A DNA stretch of 64,000 nt from Streptomyces sp. Sge12. GTDB lineage: Bacteria; Actinomycetota; Actinomycetes; Streptomycetales; Streptomycetaceae. Location of the stretch: the NCBI RefSeq assembly GCF_002080455.1, contig NZ_CP020555.1, positions 2,666,001-2,730,000 on the forward strand, given 5' to 3'. Below the pieces are notes generated by a model. The model made no database searches. It worked only from the letters and a program-made list of their open reading frames with translations, and had not been told where the DNA came from. A program made the translations under genes and the position numbers. Each line of letters begins with the position of its first letter. Positions within the stretch are counted from its first letter, which is position 1. Of the stretch, positions 8,356 to 16,940 are shown one piece after another.

Positions 8356-10056
8356 TCAGAAGCCGGGCGGCTCGGTGTAGGTGCCCCACTCGTCGCGCAG
8401 GACGTTGCAGATCTCGCCCATCGTGGCCTCGGCCCGCACCGCGTCCAGCATGGCCGGAATCATGTTCGACCCGTCCCGGGCGGCGTCCAGCATGGCCTTC
8501 AGCGCCGCGTCCACCCCGGCGTCGTCGCGCCGGGCCTTGCGGGCCGCGAGCTCCCGCACCTGGACGGTCTCGACCTCGTGGCTGACCCGGAGGATCTCCA
8601 GGTCGCCGGTGACGGACCCGTGGTGCACATTGACGCCGACGACGCGCTTGTCGCCCTTCTCCAGGGAGCGCTGGTACTGGAAGGCCGACTCGGCGATCTC
8701 CCCGGTGAACCATCCGTCCTCGATGCCGCGCAGGATGCCCGAGGTGATCGGCCCGATGGGGTGCTGCCCGTCCGGGTGGGCGCGCAGGCCGCGCTCCTTG
8801 ATCTGGTCGAAGATCTTCTCGGCCTCGGCCTCGATGCGGTCGGTGAGCTGCTCCACGAACCAGGAACCGCCCAGCGGGTCCGCCACGTTGGCGACGCCGG
8901 TCTCCTCCATCAGCACCTGCTGCGTGCGCAGGGCGATCTCGGCCGCCTGCTCGCTCGGCAGGGCGAGGGTCTCGTCCAGGGCGTTGGTGTGCAGGGAGTT
9001 CGTACCGCCGAGCACGGCCGCGAGGGCCTCCACGGCGGTGCGCACGACGTTGTTGTACGGCTGCTGCGCGGTCAGCGAGACGCCGGCGGTCTGGGTGTGG
9101 AAGCGCAGCCACATGGACTTGTCGCTCTTCGCCCCGTAGACCTCCTTCATCCAGCGGGCCCAGATCCGGCGCGCGGCGCGGAACTTGGCGATCTCCTCGA
9201 AGAAGTCGAGGTGCGCGTCGAAGAAGAAGGAGAGGCCGGGCGCGAAGGCGTCGACGTCCATGCCGCGCGACAGGCCGAGTTCCACGTAGCCGAAGCCGTC
9301 GGCGAGGGTGTACGCGAGCTCCTGCGCGGCCGTGGCTCCGGCCTCGCGGATGTGGTAGCCGGATACGGACAGCGGCTTGTAGGCCGGGATGCCCTTCGTG
9401 CAGTACTCCATGAGGTCGCCGATGAGGCGCAGGTGCGGCTCGGGTTCGAAGAGCCACTCCTTCTGGGCGATGTACTCCTTGAAGATGTCGGTCTGGAGCG
9501 TGCCGTTGAGGACGGCGGGGTCCACGCCCTGCCGCTCGGCGGCGACCAGGTACATGCAGAAGGCGGGTACGGCCGGGCCCGAGATCGTCATCGAGGTCGT
9601 GACGTCGCCGAGCGGGATGTCCTTGAAGAGGACCTCCATGTCGGCGGCGGAGTCGATGGCGACCCCGCAGTGCCCGACCTCTCCGAGCGAGCGGGGGTCG
9701 TCGGAGTCGCGTCCCATGAGGGTCGGCATGTCGAAGGCCACGGAGAGCCCGCCGCCGCCGGCGGCCAGGATCATCTTGTAGCGCTCGTTGGTCTGCTCGG
9801 CGTTCCCGAAGCCGGCGAACTGCCGGATCGTCCAGGTCCGCCCGCGGTATCCGGTGGCGTGGAGCCCGCGGGTGTACGGGTACTCGCCCGGCCACCCGAT
9901 GCGCTCGAATCCCTCGTACGCGTCGCCGGGCCGGGGCCCGTAGACCGGTTCGACGGCATCGCCGGAGAGCGTGGTGAAGTCTGCCTCGCGCTTGCGGGCC
10001 TTGTCATAACGGGCCTGCCAGCGACGGCGGCCCTCCTCGATGGCGTCAGCGTCCAT
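8356..10056 (-). CDS. icmA: Isobutyryl-CoA mutase large (substrate-binding) subunit
   Basis: Coenzyme-B12-dependent isomerase subunit that, with the small B12-binding IcmB, interconverts isobutyryl-CoA and n-butyryl-CoA, linking valine breakdown to butyrate-derived building blocks. The 566 residues cover only the TIM-barrel substrate domain (for example [37 protein letters not shown] and [19 protein letters not shown]); there is no C-terminal B12 domain with DxHxxG. This separates it from methylmalonyl-CoA mutase and from MeaA-type mutases. I place the start at ATG 10056, which gives the 566 residues I remember for IcmA, rather than ATG 10062. A perfect palindrome lies immediately upstream. 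No icmB is in the window. Confidence 0.9.
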   Translation of the reverse strand: MDADAIEEGRRRWQARYDKARKREADFTTLSGDAVEPVYGPRPGDAYEGFERIGWPGEYPYTRGLHATGYRGRTWTIRQFAGFGNAEQTNERYKMILAAGGGGLSVAFDMPTLMGRDSDDPRSLGEVGHCGVAIDSAADMEVLFKDIPLGDVTTSMTISGPAVPAFCMYLVAAERQGVDPAVLNGTLQTDIFKEYIAQKEWLFEPEPHLRLIGDLMEYCTKGIPAYKPLSVSGYHIREAGATAAQELAYTLADGFGYVELGLSRGMDVDAFAPGLSFFFDAHLDFFEEIAKFRAARRIWARWMKEVYGAKSDKSMWLRFHTQTAGVSLTAQQPYNNVVRTAVEALAAVLGGTNSLHTNALDETLALPSEQAAEIALRTQQVLMEETGVANVADPLGGSWFVEQLTDRIEAEAEKIFDQIKERGLRAHPDGQHPIGPITSGILRGIEDGWFTGEIAESAFQYQRSLEKGDKRVVGVNVHHGSVTGDLEILRVSHEVETVQVRELAARKARRDDAGVDAALKAMLDAARDGSNMIPAMLDAVRAEATMGEICNVLRDEWGTYTEPPGF

Positions 10057-10064
10057 ACCCATGA

Positions 10065-10088
10065 ATTTACTAGGACGTCCTAGTAAAT
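10065..10088. promoter_or_regulatory. Perfect 24-bp palindrome at the icmA start
   Basis: The half-site ATTTACTAGGAC is followed exactly by its reverse complement. It ends 8 bases before ATG 10056 on the minus strand, leaving no room for a ribosome site. On that strand TAAATT (10069-10064) is a plausible -10 box ending 7 bases before the ATG, so the message may be leaderless and the palindrome would overlap the core promoter as a repressor operator. Confidence 0.65.
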
Positions 10089-10154
10089 GTCGATGGCAAA
10101 CCCCCGGTCAGTCGCCCCGGGGGTGGGTGACGCTCGCCTCGTACGCGGAGCCGA

Positions 10155-10484
10155 TCAGGCCTTGGCGGTCGCGAGCGAGTCGTTGACCAGCGGCTCGACC
10201 TCGGCGCGCACCTTGCGCTCGACGAAGAAGGCGGCCAGCGGAATCGTGCCGCTGATCATGACCCAGAGCATCTTGCCGAAGGGCCACCTGGCCTTGGAGC
10301 TCAGGTCGAGGGCGAAGGCCAGGTAGATCATGAAGAGCACACCGTGGGCCTGCGAGACCACGAAGGTCAGGTCGGCGCCGGTGTCGAAGCCGTACTTCGC
10401 CACCATGCAGGCACAGAGGATCAGGAGCATGACCGCGGTCACGTAGGCCATGGCGCGGTAGCGGGTCAGCACGCTTCGTTTCAT
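10155..10484 (-). CDS. DUF3817 small membrane protein
   Basis: 109 residues with about three hydrophobic spans. It carries the DUF3817 pattern: the SQAHGVLFMIYLAFALDL segment followed by KARWPFGK and a third hydrophobic span. No function is known; it is an inner-membrane protein of actinobacteria. A second, diverged member lies at 18109-18453. ATG 10484 is used; the longer frame upstream has no support. It lies between the MarR gene and icmA, all on minus, with gaps of about 65 and 98 bases. Confidence 0.82.
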   Translation of the reverse strand: MKRSVLTRYRAMAYVTAVMLLILCACMVAKYGFDTGADLTFVVSQAHGVLFMIYLAFALDLSSKARWPFGKMLWVMISGTIPLAAFFVERKVRAEVEPLVNDSLATAKA

Positions 10485-10549
10485 GCCGACGAGCCTAGCC
10501 CTCCGTTTTACTCGATCTTGACGCGCCCCCGGGGCCGGGACGCCGTCCC

Positions 10550-11056
10550 CTACTCGTCGAAGTCCGCCGCGGCCACCCGCAGCGGGCGCAGCAGCGCGAA
10601 GATCTCCCCGCACTCCTCGGCGTCGTACGCGCCGAGGCCGAAGTCGACGGCCATGAGGTCCTTCGTCGCGGCCTCGACGACCTCGCGGCCCTTGTCCGTG
10701 ATGGAGGCGAGGGTGCCGCGCCCGTCGTTCGGGTTGGGCCGCTTGGCGACCAGTCCGGACTTCACCAGCCGGTCCACGGTGTTGGTCACCGATGTCGGGT
10801 GGACCATCAGCCGCTCACCGATCTTCGACATCGGCAGTTCGCCGGCCTTGGAGAAGGTGAGCAGCACCAGCGCCTCGTACCGGGCGAAGGTCAGGCCGTA
10901 CGGCTTGACGACCGCGTCGACCTCGCCGAGCAGGATCTGGTGCGCGCGCATGATCGAGGTGATCGCGGCCATCGAGGGCACGGGCCCCCAGCGCTGCTGC
11001 CAGAGCTCGTCGGCGCGGGCGATGGGGTCGAAGGGAAGGCTGAGCGGCTTGGGCAC
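10550..11056 (-). CDS. MarR-family transcriptional regulator
   Basis: 168 residues with the winged-helix MarR fold: LTFARYEALVLLTFSKAGEL, then MSKIGERLMVHPTSVTNTVD (recognition helix) and the wing KRPNPNDGRGTLASITDKG. The wing motif DGRG replaces the common DxR. It is downstream of, and only 21 bases from, the MFS exporter gene on the same strand, so it may be co-expressed with it and control it. The ligand is unknown. Confidence 0.88.
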   Translation of the reverse strand: MPKPLSLPFDPIARADELWQQRWGPVPSMAAITSIMRAHQILLGEVDAVVKPYGLTFARYEALVLLTFSKAGELPMSKIGERLMVHPTSVTNTVDRLVKSGLVAKRPNPNDGRGTLASITDKGREVVEAATKDLMAVDFGLGAYDAEECGEIFALLRPLRVAAADFDE

Positions 11057-11077
11057 GCCTTCGACCCTACCGGGAGG

Positions 11078-12334
11078 TCACTTTGCGGCGGGGGCCGTCT
11101 CACCCTTCAGTCGGTTCTCCTGCCGGACGGCGGCCCGGAGTTCGGCCAGGAGCAGCACGACGACCCCGGTGCCGAGGATGCCGGATCCGGTCACCACCGC
11201 GTGGACCGGGAGGAATTCGGCGGCGAGGCCGGCCAGCGCCATGCCGACCCCCTGGAGGGTCATCAGTCCGGTGCTGAGCAGGGTCATCGCCCGCCCGCGC
11301 AGCTCGTCGGGCACGGCGTCGACGTACCACTGGTCCAGGCCGAGGGTGTAGGCGTGGGCCAGCCCCGCGAGCAGCAGCGCGGCGAGGACCGTGCCCACCC
11401 CGGGCCGGACGGCGAAGAGCAGCAGCGGCAGCAGGCCGGCGGCGGCGAGCGGGACCACGATGCGCGACCGCGTCCGGGCGGTGAGGGCCGAGCCGGCCCA
11501 GAGCTCCCCGGCGATGGTGCCGACGGGCATGGCGCACATCATCAGCCCGAGGGCGGCGGTGCCCACGCCGATGCCGTCCGCGTACGGGGCGAGCAGCGCC
11601 TCGGGCACGACGAGGAAGACGGGCGGCAGCCAGAAGAGCAGCATCAGCGCGCGCAGCCGCCGCCGGCCGAGGACGGCGCGCAGTCCGGCGAGCGGGGAGG
11701 TACGGGCGCCACCGCGGGCGGGCCGGCTGCGGGTGCCCAGTCGCAGCAGGAGCGCGGAGCCGAGGAACCCGGCGGCGGTGAGGGCGATGGCCCCGCGCGG
11801 CGCGAGCACGGTGAGCAGCAGCCCGCCGAGGCCGAAGCCGATGAGCTGGGCGCTCTGGGCCACCATGCGCAGCAGCGAGCGGCCCAGGACGAAGGTGTCG
11901 CCGACGCCGAGGACGTCGGAGAGGGAGGCGTTGCGCGTGCCCTGGAACAGCGGGGCCACGAAGGCCATCGCGCAGCGCAGGACGAGGAGTACGGCGACCG
12001 GCGTGCCCGGCAGCACCATGGCCGCCGCACAGAGCGCGCAGAGGAGGTCGCAGGAGACGAGGACCCGGCGGGCGGGGTGGCGGTCGGCGATCCCGGCGAG
12101 CAGGGTGCCGCCGAGGACATAGGGGAGGAAGCCGAGGGCGAAGGTGAGCGCGCTCATCAGGGGCGAGCCGGTGGCGCGGAAGACGAGGACGGACAGCGAG
12201 ATCTCGGCGACGACCACGCCGAACACGGACAGCAGGTGGGCGGCGAAGACGGGCCGGAACTCCCGGACCCGGAACACGGAACGGTAGCCCGGTGGCGGTG
12301 CGGACCGCCCGGGCGCCTGGATGTCGGCTGGCAT
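11078..12334 (-). CDS. MFS transporter
   Basis: 418 residues with about 12 hydrophobic spans, arranged in two halves as in the major facilitator superfamily. The loop RHPARRVLVSCDLLCAL after the second span resembles the conserved RxGRR-type loop 2-3. It resembles drug/macrolide exporters of the MFS group without transmembrane extensions, but the substrate cannot be read from sequence. ATG 12334 is used because upstream codons run into the regulatory region of the divergent ArsR-like gene. The MarR gene follows 21 bases downstream. Confidence 0.85.
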   Translation of the reverse strand: MPADIQAPGRSAPPPGYRSVFRVREFRPVFAAHLLSVFGVVVAEISLSVLVFRATGSPLMSALTFALGFLPYVLGGTLLAGIADRHPARRVLVSCDLLCALCAAAMVLPGTPVAVLLVLRCAMAFVAPLFQGTRNASLSDVLGVGDTFVLGRSLLRMVAQSAQLIGFGLGGLLLTVLAPRGAIALTAAGFLGSALLLRLGTRSRPARGGARTSPLAGLRAVLGRRRLRALMLLFWLPPVFLVVPEALLAPYADGIGVGTAALGLMMCAMPVGTIAGELWAGSALTARTRSRIVVPLAAAGLLPLLLFAVRPGVGTVLAALLLAGLAHAYTLGLDQWYVDAVPDELRGRAMTLLSTGLMTLQGVGMALAGLAAEFLPVHAVVTGSGILGTGVVVLLLAELRAAVRQENRLKGETAPAAK

Positions 12335-12418
12335 GGGCCCAGCGTCGCGGGCGGGGGTGCCGCGCCCCAGAGATTCGCCTGTGGCCGAATGTTGCGGCAG
12401 AGTGCCCGGTGTCCGGGG

Positions 12419-12441
12419 CACGTCCCGGCGATCGGGACGTG
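12419..12441. promoter_or_regulatory. 9-bp inverted repeat upstream of the ArsR-like gene
   Basis: CACGTCCCG and CGGGACGTG flank GCGAT. The repeat ends 20 bases before the ATG at 12462, in the divergent MFS/regulator gap. It may be an operator for the ArsR-like protein or a leader stem. A second, weaker palindrome with arms ATTCG/CGAAT lies at about 12373-12390. Confidence 0.45.
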
Positions 12442-12461
12442 GGAGCGGGAAGGGCGCCGCC

Positions 12462-13457
12462 ATGGGGTTGCACCACTACTTCGGGCACGAGGACCTGCTG
12501 CGGTGCCGGTTCGCGCTGTCGCCCGCGTGGGAGACGCAGGAGGCGGTCCGCACCCTGAACCGCCCGGACCGGCAGGGCTACCACCTGCCCTGGCTGCGGC
12601 GGATCCGCGCCGCGGCCGACGGCCTGGACCTGCGGCCGCTGTGGCTGCTGATGCCGAACCGGGGGCACAGTACGGACTTCATCAGCCCGCCGCCGAGCGG
12701 ACCGGGGGTCTCCTTCGAGGAGGAGATCGCACTGATCCGCGCGGCCGATCCGGCCGCGGCCCGCGAGGACATGCGCAAGTCGCTGGCCTGCACGCCGGGC
12801 GCCCTCGACAGCGACCTGGGCCGCTCCCTGCTCGCCGATCCGGCGCGGGCCGTGCGCGAGCTGGCCGATCTGCTGGAGCGGGCCTGGAGCGTCCTGATCG
12901 AGCCCCACTGGCCGCGGCTGCGGGCCCTGCTGGAGGCGGACGTCCTGTTCCACTCGCGCCGGCTGGCCGACGGCGGGCTCCAGTCGCTCTTCGACGGCCT
13001 GCATCCGGACCTCTCCTGGGACGCCCCCTCCCTCACCCTGACCATCGAGCGCCGCAGCCACCACGAGCGGGTCCTGGGCGGCCGGGGACTGCTCCTGATG
13101 CCGAGCGCCTTCGTCTGGCCGCAGATCGCGGGCGGCTTCGACCCGCCCTGGCAGCCGACCGTCGTCTACCCGGCCCGCGGTATCGGCGCCCTGTGGACGC
13201 CGGTCGGGCAGGACACCCCGGCCGCGCTCGGGCGCTTGCTGGGCCGGGCCCGGGCCGATGTGCTGTGCGCGCTGGAGGAGCCGGCCTCGACCACGGCACT
13301 GGCCCACCGGCTCGGCCTGGCCCCGTCCACGGTCTCCGCGCATCTGGGGGTCCTGCACGCGGCGGGGCTGCTCATCTCGGCCCGCCACGGCCACCAGGTG
13401 CGCTACGAGCGGACCCCGCTGGCGATCGCGCTCACCACGGGCGACGCGGCCGGCTGA
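12462..13457 (+). CDS. ArsR-like winged-helix regulator with large N-terminal domain
   Basis: 331 residues. The C-terminal 65 residues (from about 264) form an ArsR-type winged helix: RADVLCALEEPASTTALAHR, then LGLAPSTVSAHLGVLHAAG and a basic wing. The first 250 residues are an uncharacterised domain beginning HHYFGHEDLLRCRFALSP, which I associate with the DUF5937 group of actinobacterial regulators (name from memory). No CxC metal-binding motif is seen, so metal sensing is unlikely. The ATG has GGAAGGG upstream. It is divergent from the MFS exporter with a 127-base gap containing inverted repeats, a classic repressor-exporter layout. Confidence 0.8.
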   Translation: MGLHHYFGHEDLLRCRFALSPAWETQEAVRTLNRPDRQGYHLPWLRRIRAAADGLDLRPLWLLMPNRGHSTDFISPPPSGPGVSFEEEIALIRAADPAAAREDMRKSLACTPGALDSDLGRSLLADPARAVRELADLLERAWSVLIEPHWPRLRALLEADVLFHSRRLADGGLQSLFDGLHPDLSWDAPSLTLTIERRSHHERVLGGRGLLLMPSAFVWPQIAGGFDPPWQPTVVYPARGIGALWTPVGQDTPAALGRLLGRARADVLCALEEPASTTALAHRLGLAPSTVSAHLGVLHAAGLLISARHGHQVRYERTPLAIALTTGDAAG

Positions 13458-13884
13458 ACGCCCCGCGGGGTGCGTCGCGCCAGCCGGGACCCGCCGGCCG
13501 GGACCCGGTGGCCCGACTGCGCCCCGGAGTTGGCCCGGCCGCGCGAGGGAATGACGCGGAACCGGCCATTCCCACCCATCGGGGGCGGGGCGTCCCCCTG
13601 TGTCCGCCCCACCCCCGGGGCTCCCGGCCCCGAACCCGACCGGGCGGCCACCTCGGCCGCCTTCCCCGCGGCCCACGGTCGCTCCACACGCTCCCCGCGC
13701 CGCTTTCCGGACACCCGGGGAGCTCGGCTGTGGACGGTCGCGGGCCCTCGGTGTTCGCTGGGCCGGTCCGGGGCACAGGTTGCCCCGCGGCGGACCCGTC
13801 CGGCCCGGCCGGGAGGGGTCCGCGCAGGTCACCGGGTACGCACAGAGCGGACAACCCGGTTGTCCGCGGACACCAGGGGGAGAC
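13458..13884. other. Intergenic region upstream of the lectin gene, no gene seen
   Basis: 427 bases with no frame that looks coding. The only clear structure is the inverted repeat at 13847-13867 just before the next gene. Apparent frames are explained by GC richness. Confidence 0.55.
13847..13867. promoter_or_regulatory. Perfect 9-bp inverted repeat before the lectin gene
   Basis: GCGGACAAC, spacer CCG, then GTTGTCCGC. It ends 17 bases before ATG 13885 and just ahead of the ribosome site GGGGGAG. It could be an operator or an mRNA stem limiting translation. Confidence 0.5.
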
Positions 13885-15591
13885 ATGGGGAAGGCAGGTC
13901 GTCCACAGGGGGCGCTGAAGGGGGCGACGGACGAGGCGAACGCGCTCGCCCGGTTCCTGCGGACGATGACCGACTCGCTGACGGTCCGTGAGCTGGCCGA
14001 GCGCTACGGCGGCGGCAAGACCCTGTGGGGCGAGTACCGCTGCGGCGCGCGGATCATCCCGCTCGGCCGGCTCAACACGGTCCTGCGGGACCGGGTACGC
14101 GATCCGCGCGGGCGCCTCGCCATGCTGGAGCAGGCCCGCCGGCTGCACGACGCCGCACTGACGGCGGAAGTGGAACTCGGCCCGGCACCCGCCCTCGACG
14201 AGGCGCTGCGGCGCGCGGAGCAGGACCTCGCCGGGTCGGGCGAACTGGTGAGCCGGCTGCTCGCCATCATCACCATGCTGCTGCGGGTGCCGGCGGCTCC
14301 GGCCGCCGCGGCGGCGCAGGACCCCGGGCGGGTGCGCGGGCACCTCGACGAGGCCCTGGACCAGCTGGACACGGCCCGGACCGTGCAGTCGGCGGCCGAG
14401 GGGGCCTGCGCGGACGCGCGGGCGGAGTCCGCCGCCGACACCGGACCGGCGGCCACCGCGGGTCCCCGGCTGTCGCTCGCGCTGGCCCTGGTGGGCAGTG
14501 CGCTGGACCACCGGCGGTCGGAGGCCGTGCGGCTGTGGCAGGAGATACGCGAGGACGGCCTCGACCGGTGGGCCGAACCGGACGGGCCCAACGGGCCGGA
14601 CGGGCCCGTTGAGGGGGTGGTCCTGGAGCGCGTGGACACCCGGTCCACGGCTGCGGTCACCGTGTCGGACCCGGCACCCGGCACCCCGGACGCGACCGAG
14701 GTGCTTCCTGCCACGGGCTCCCGCGCGCTCGGCCCGCGCCCGCGGCGGCCGGCCGCGGGGCGGGAGCGGAGGCTGCCGCTGGTCGCCCTGGTCACGGCCG
14801 CCCTGTTCGGCATCACCACCGTCACCGCCGCCGCGGTGGTCGTCCTCCTCACCCGGCAGTACGCCACCGCATCGGCCGCGGGTACGGCGCCGCGCGCGGA
14901 CGCGTCCCCGGGACCGGTCCCGGTGCCCGCCCCGGCGGGCTCCTCCCCCGGGCCCTCGCCGTCGGCCCCGACACCGCCGCCGCCGACGACGACCGCGACG
15001 CCGCCGCCCGGCCCCACCGCACCCGGGGCGGCGGACGGCGTGCCGCGCCCTTCCGCGCCCGCGCCCTCCGGGCCCGCCCCGGCGCCGTCCGCGCCCTCCC
15101 CGTCCGCGCCCCCGGCCGGGACGGGCGACCCGAAGGGCCCGCCCACGCTGCCGGACGGGCTGTTCCGGCTCACCAACACGGGCAGCAGGATGTGCCTGTC
15201 CGCCGACCGCGGCAGCACCGTGCCCTCGGGGGGACTCGTACAGACCGGCTGCGGGGCGGACTCCGACCAGTTCTGGAAGCTCACCGCCGAATCCACCGGC
15301 CCCGAGGGGACCGTCTACGCGCTCCGCAACCTGCACAGCGGGCTGTGCCTGTCGGTCGACGCGGCCCGCACCGCCGACGACGCCCTCGTCACCCAGTACC
15401 TGTGCGGGGACGAGGACGGCCTCTTCCCCGACCAGTTCTGGACCTTCCGCTACAACGCCCCGCACCGGGCCTGGCACCTGGTCAACCGCAACAGCGGCAA
15501 GTGCGTCTCGGTCCGCCCCGACGCCGGGAACAACGACCAGGCCCTGCAGGCGTCCTGCACCGCCCAGCCCTGGCTGCTCTGGCGGACGTAG
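13885..15591 (+). CDS. Membrane-anchored ricin-type lectin protein with cytoplasmic helical domain
   Basis: 568 residues in three parts. Residues 1-290 are a soluble, helical N-terminal region whose segment SLTVRELAERYGGGKTLWGE resembles a helix-turn-helix domain found in Streptomyces proteins. One transmembrane span is at about 296-325. A Pro/Ser/Ala-rich linker (327-420) follows, then a ricin B-type beta-trefoil (426-568) with the repeats CLSADRGS, CLSVDAA and CVSVRPD, each before a W-containing QxW-like end (DQFWKL, DQFWTF). The layout predicts cytoplasmic N-terminus and extracellular sugar-binding lectin. That suggests a sensor or wall-binding anchor rather than an enzyme; no catalytic domain is seen. 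Confidence 0.8.
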   Translation: MGKAGRPQGALKGATDEANALARFLRTMTDSLTVRELAERYGGGKTLWGEYRCGARIIPLGRLNTVLRDRVRDPRGRLAMLEQARRLHDAALTAEVELGPAPALDEALRRAEQDLAGSGELVSRLLAIITMLLRVPAAPAAAAAQDPGRVRGHLDEALDQLDTARTVQSAAEGACADARAESAADTGPAATAGPRLSLALALVGSALDHRRSEAVRLWQEIREDGLDRWAEPDGPNGPDGPVEGVVLERVDTRSTAAVTVSDPAPGTPDATEVLPATGSRALGPRPRRPAAGRERRLPLVALVTAALFGITTVTAAAVVVLLTRQYATASAAGTAPRADASPGPVPVPAPAGSSPGPSPSAPTPPPPTTTATPPPGPTAPGAADGVPRPSAPAPSGPAPAPSAPSPSAPPAGTGDPKGPPTLPDGLFRLTNTGSRMCLSADRGSTVPSGGLVQTGCGADSDQFWKLTAESTGPEGTVYALRNLHSGLCLSVDAARTADDALVTQYLCGDEDGLFPDQFWTFRYNAPHRAWHLVNRNSGKCVSVRPDAGNNDQALQASCTAQPWLLWRT

Positions 15592-15593
15592 GC

Positions 15594-15619
15594 CCCGCCG
15601 GCCGCGGCCGGCCGGCGGG
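15594..15619. terminator. Hairpin between convergent lectin and tetR genes
   Basis: CCCGCCGGCC (15594-15603) pairs with GGCCGGCGGG (15610-15619) around a 6-base loop. It fills the 33-base gap between convergent stops. No T-run. Confidence 0.5.
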
Positions 15620-15624
15620 CCGGG

Positions 15625-16254
15625 TCAGCGGGTGCCGCGCCGCAGGCCGTGCCGGACCACGCGCTGGCTCAGGGAGCCGAGGCCCTCCAGCACCGCGGCC
15701 AGCCCGGCGAGTTGTTCCAGCGCGTCGAGCGCGCTGCCGGCGCCCTGCGGGTCCACCCCCTCGTACAGCTCGATGCCGATGAAGGAGGCGGCCGTGGCCC
15801 GGGCCAGCCCCGCCGGGTCGGCGTACCCGGCCAGCGGGGTCGCCGACAGCAGCCGGGTGAGGACCTCCTCCAGCTCCCGGATCCACAGCCCGAGCCCGTC
15901 GGCGGTGGCGGCGGCGAGGACGGGCGAGGTCTGACCGGCGGCCAGCAGCTGGCCGAGCAGGGCCACGTTCCCGGCGGCCCGCTCCTCCTCGTGCATGGAG
16001 CGGGCGAACTCCATCAGTTCGGCGAGGCTGCCCAGGGCGGCGAGCCGCTCGCGGTAGCGGGCCACCCGCTGCTCGGCACCGAACCGGCAGGCCGCGGCGA
16101 GCAGCTCGTCCACGGAGCCGAAGTGGTAGAAGATCAGCCCCTGTCCCACCCCGGCGGTGGCCGCGATGGTGCGGGCGGAGGCCTTGGCGACGCCCTGCTC
16201 GACCACGGTGCGCAGGGCCCCTTCGAGGAGCTTCTCCTTGGTGGCGGCGCTCAT
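15625..16254 (-). CDS. TetR-family regulator, last gene of a three-gene operon
   Basis: 209 residues; the N-terminal HTH contains SARTIAATAGVGQGLIFYHF, diagnostic of TetR, followed by a helical ligand domain. Start ATG 16254 overlaps the stop of the DUF4166 gene (ATGA), so it is translationally coupled. It is unusual but not rare for the repressor to be the last gene. Two identical 16-bp palindromes in front of the operon (17658 and 17692) are the obvious operators, which would make the system autoregulated. The inducer is unknown. Confidence 0.88.
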   Translation of the reverse strand: MSAATKEKLLEGALRTVVEQGVAKASARTIAATAGVGQGLIFYHFGSVDELLAAACRFGAEQRVARYRERLAALGSLAELMEFARSMHEEERAAGNVALLGQLLAAGQTSPVLAAATADGLGLWIRELEEVLTRLLSATPLAGYADPAGLARATAASFIGIELYEGVDPQGAGSALDALEQLAGLAAVLEGLGSLSQRVVRHGLRRGTR

Positions 16255-16940
16255 GCCCGGACCTCCTCGCGGACGGGCCGCAGGTCGCCGTGGCGTCCCG
16301 TCGCCCACCGGTCGCGGGCGTCGATGTACTCCGCGGTGAAGGAGCCCTCGTAGCCGAAGAGCGGGCCGAAGCGCCGGTTGACCACGCGGACCCGGATCCG
16401 GAAGCGGCCGGTGGCCTCGTCGAAGGACTCGCGGACCTCGGCCTCGCCGCCGATCAGGTCGGGGACGCGGACGTCGACGGGGCCCTCGCGGAAGCGGTGT
16501 TCGCCGGAGCGGATGAGCAGCGAGCCGTCGGGCTCGGCGCTCATGTGCAGGTCACTGGCGAGGTGCTGGTGGGTGCCGAGGTAGTCGAGGACGCAGTCGC
16601 GCTCGGGGCTGTGGACCATCGTGGCGTCGAAGCGGTGGGGTCCGCCGGGCAGCCGGAAGGTCCGTACGAAGGTGACGGTCTCGCGCCCGAAGGAGTCGAG
16701 GTAGGGGAGGTTCTCGATGACGAAGGGGACGTCGCGGCCCTCGCGCGGCACCAGGATGTTGCGCAGGCCCCCGAGCCGCAGGAAGGGCTTCACATAGCCC
16801 GGGCCGTGCCATATCCGCTCCATGGTGCCGCGGCCGATGCAGCCCTCGCCGCTCGTCAGGCCGACCGAGAAGCGGCGCTGGATCTGCGGGTGCAGGCGGT
16901 CGAAGTCGGCGCCCATGTGGGCGCGGAAGATGGAGGTCAT
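16251..16940 (-). CDS. DUF4166 domain protein
   Basis: 229 residues, soluble, beginning MTSIFRAHMGADFDRLHPQI and ending with the FGYEGSFTAEY region that I recognise as DUF4166. The function of this family is not established. There is no signal peptide, membrane span or cofactor motif. The gene overlaps its neighbours by four bases on both sides (ATGA junctions at 16251 and 16937), so the three genes make one tightly coupled transcript with the SRPBCC-like protein first and TetR last. Confidence 0.8.
   Translation of the reverse strand: MTSIFRAHMGADFDRLHPQIQRRFSVGLTSGEGCIGRGTMERIWHGPGYVKPFLRLGGLRNILVPREGRDVPFVIENLPYLDSFGRETVTFVRTFRLPGGPHRFDATMVHSPERDCVLDYLGTHQHLASDLHMSAEPDGSLLIRSGEHRFREGPVDVRVPDLIGGEAEVRESFDEATGRFRIRVRVVNRRFGPLFGYEGSFTAEYIDARDRWATGRHGDLRPVREEVRA

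Noticed and set aside
7616..9895. 759-codon frame overlapping icmA on the same strand
   Set aside because: It is another frame of icmA with Arg/Gly/Pro-rich product and no family likeness.
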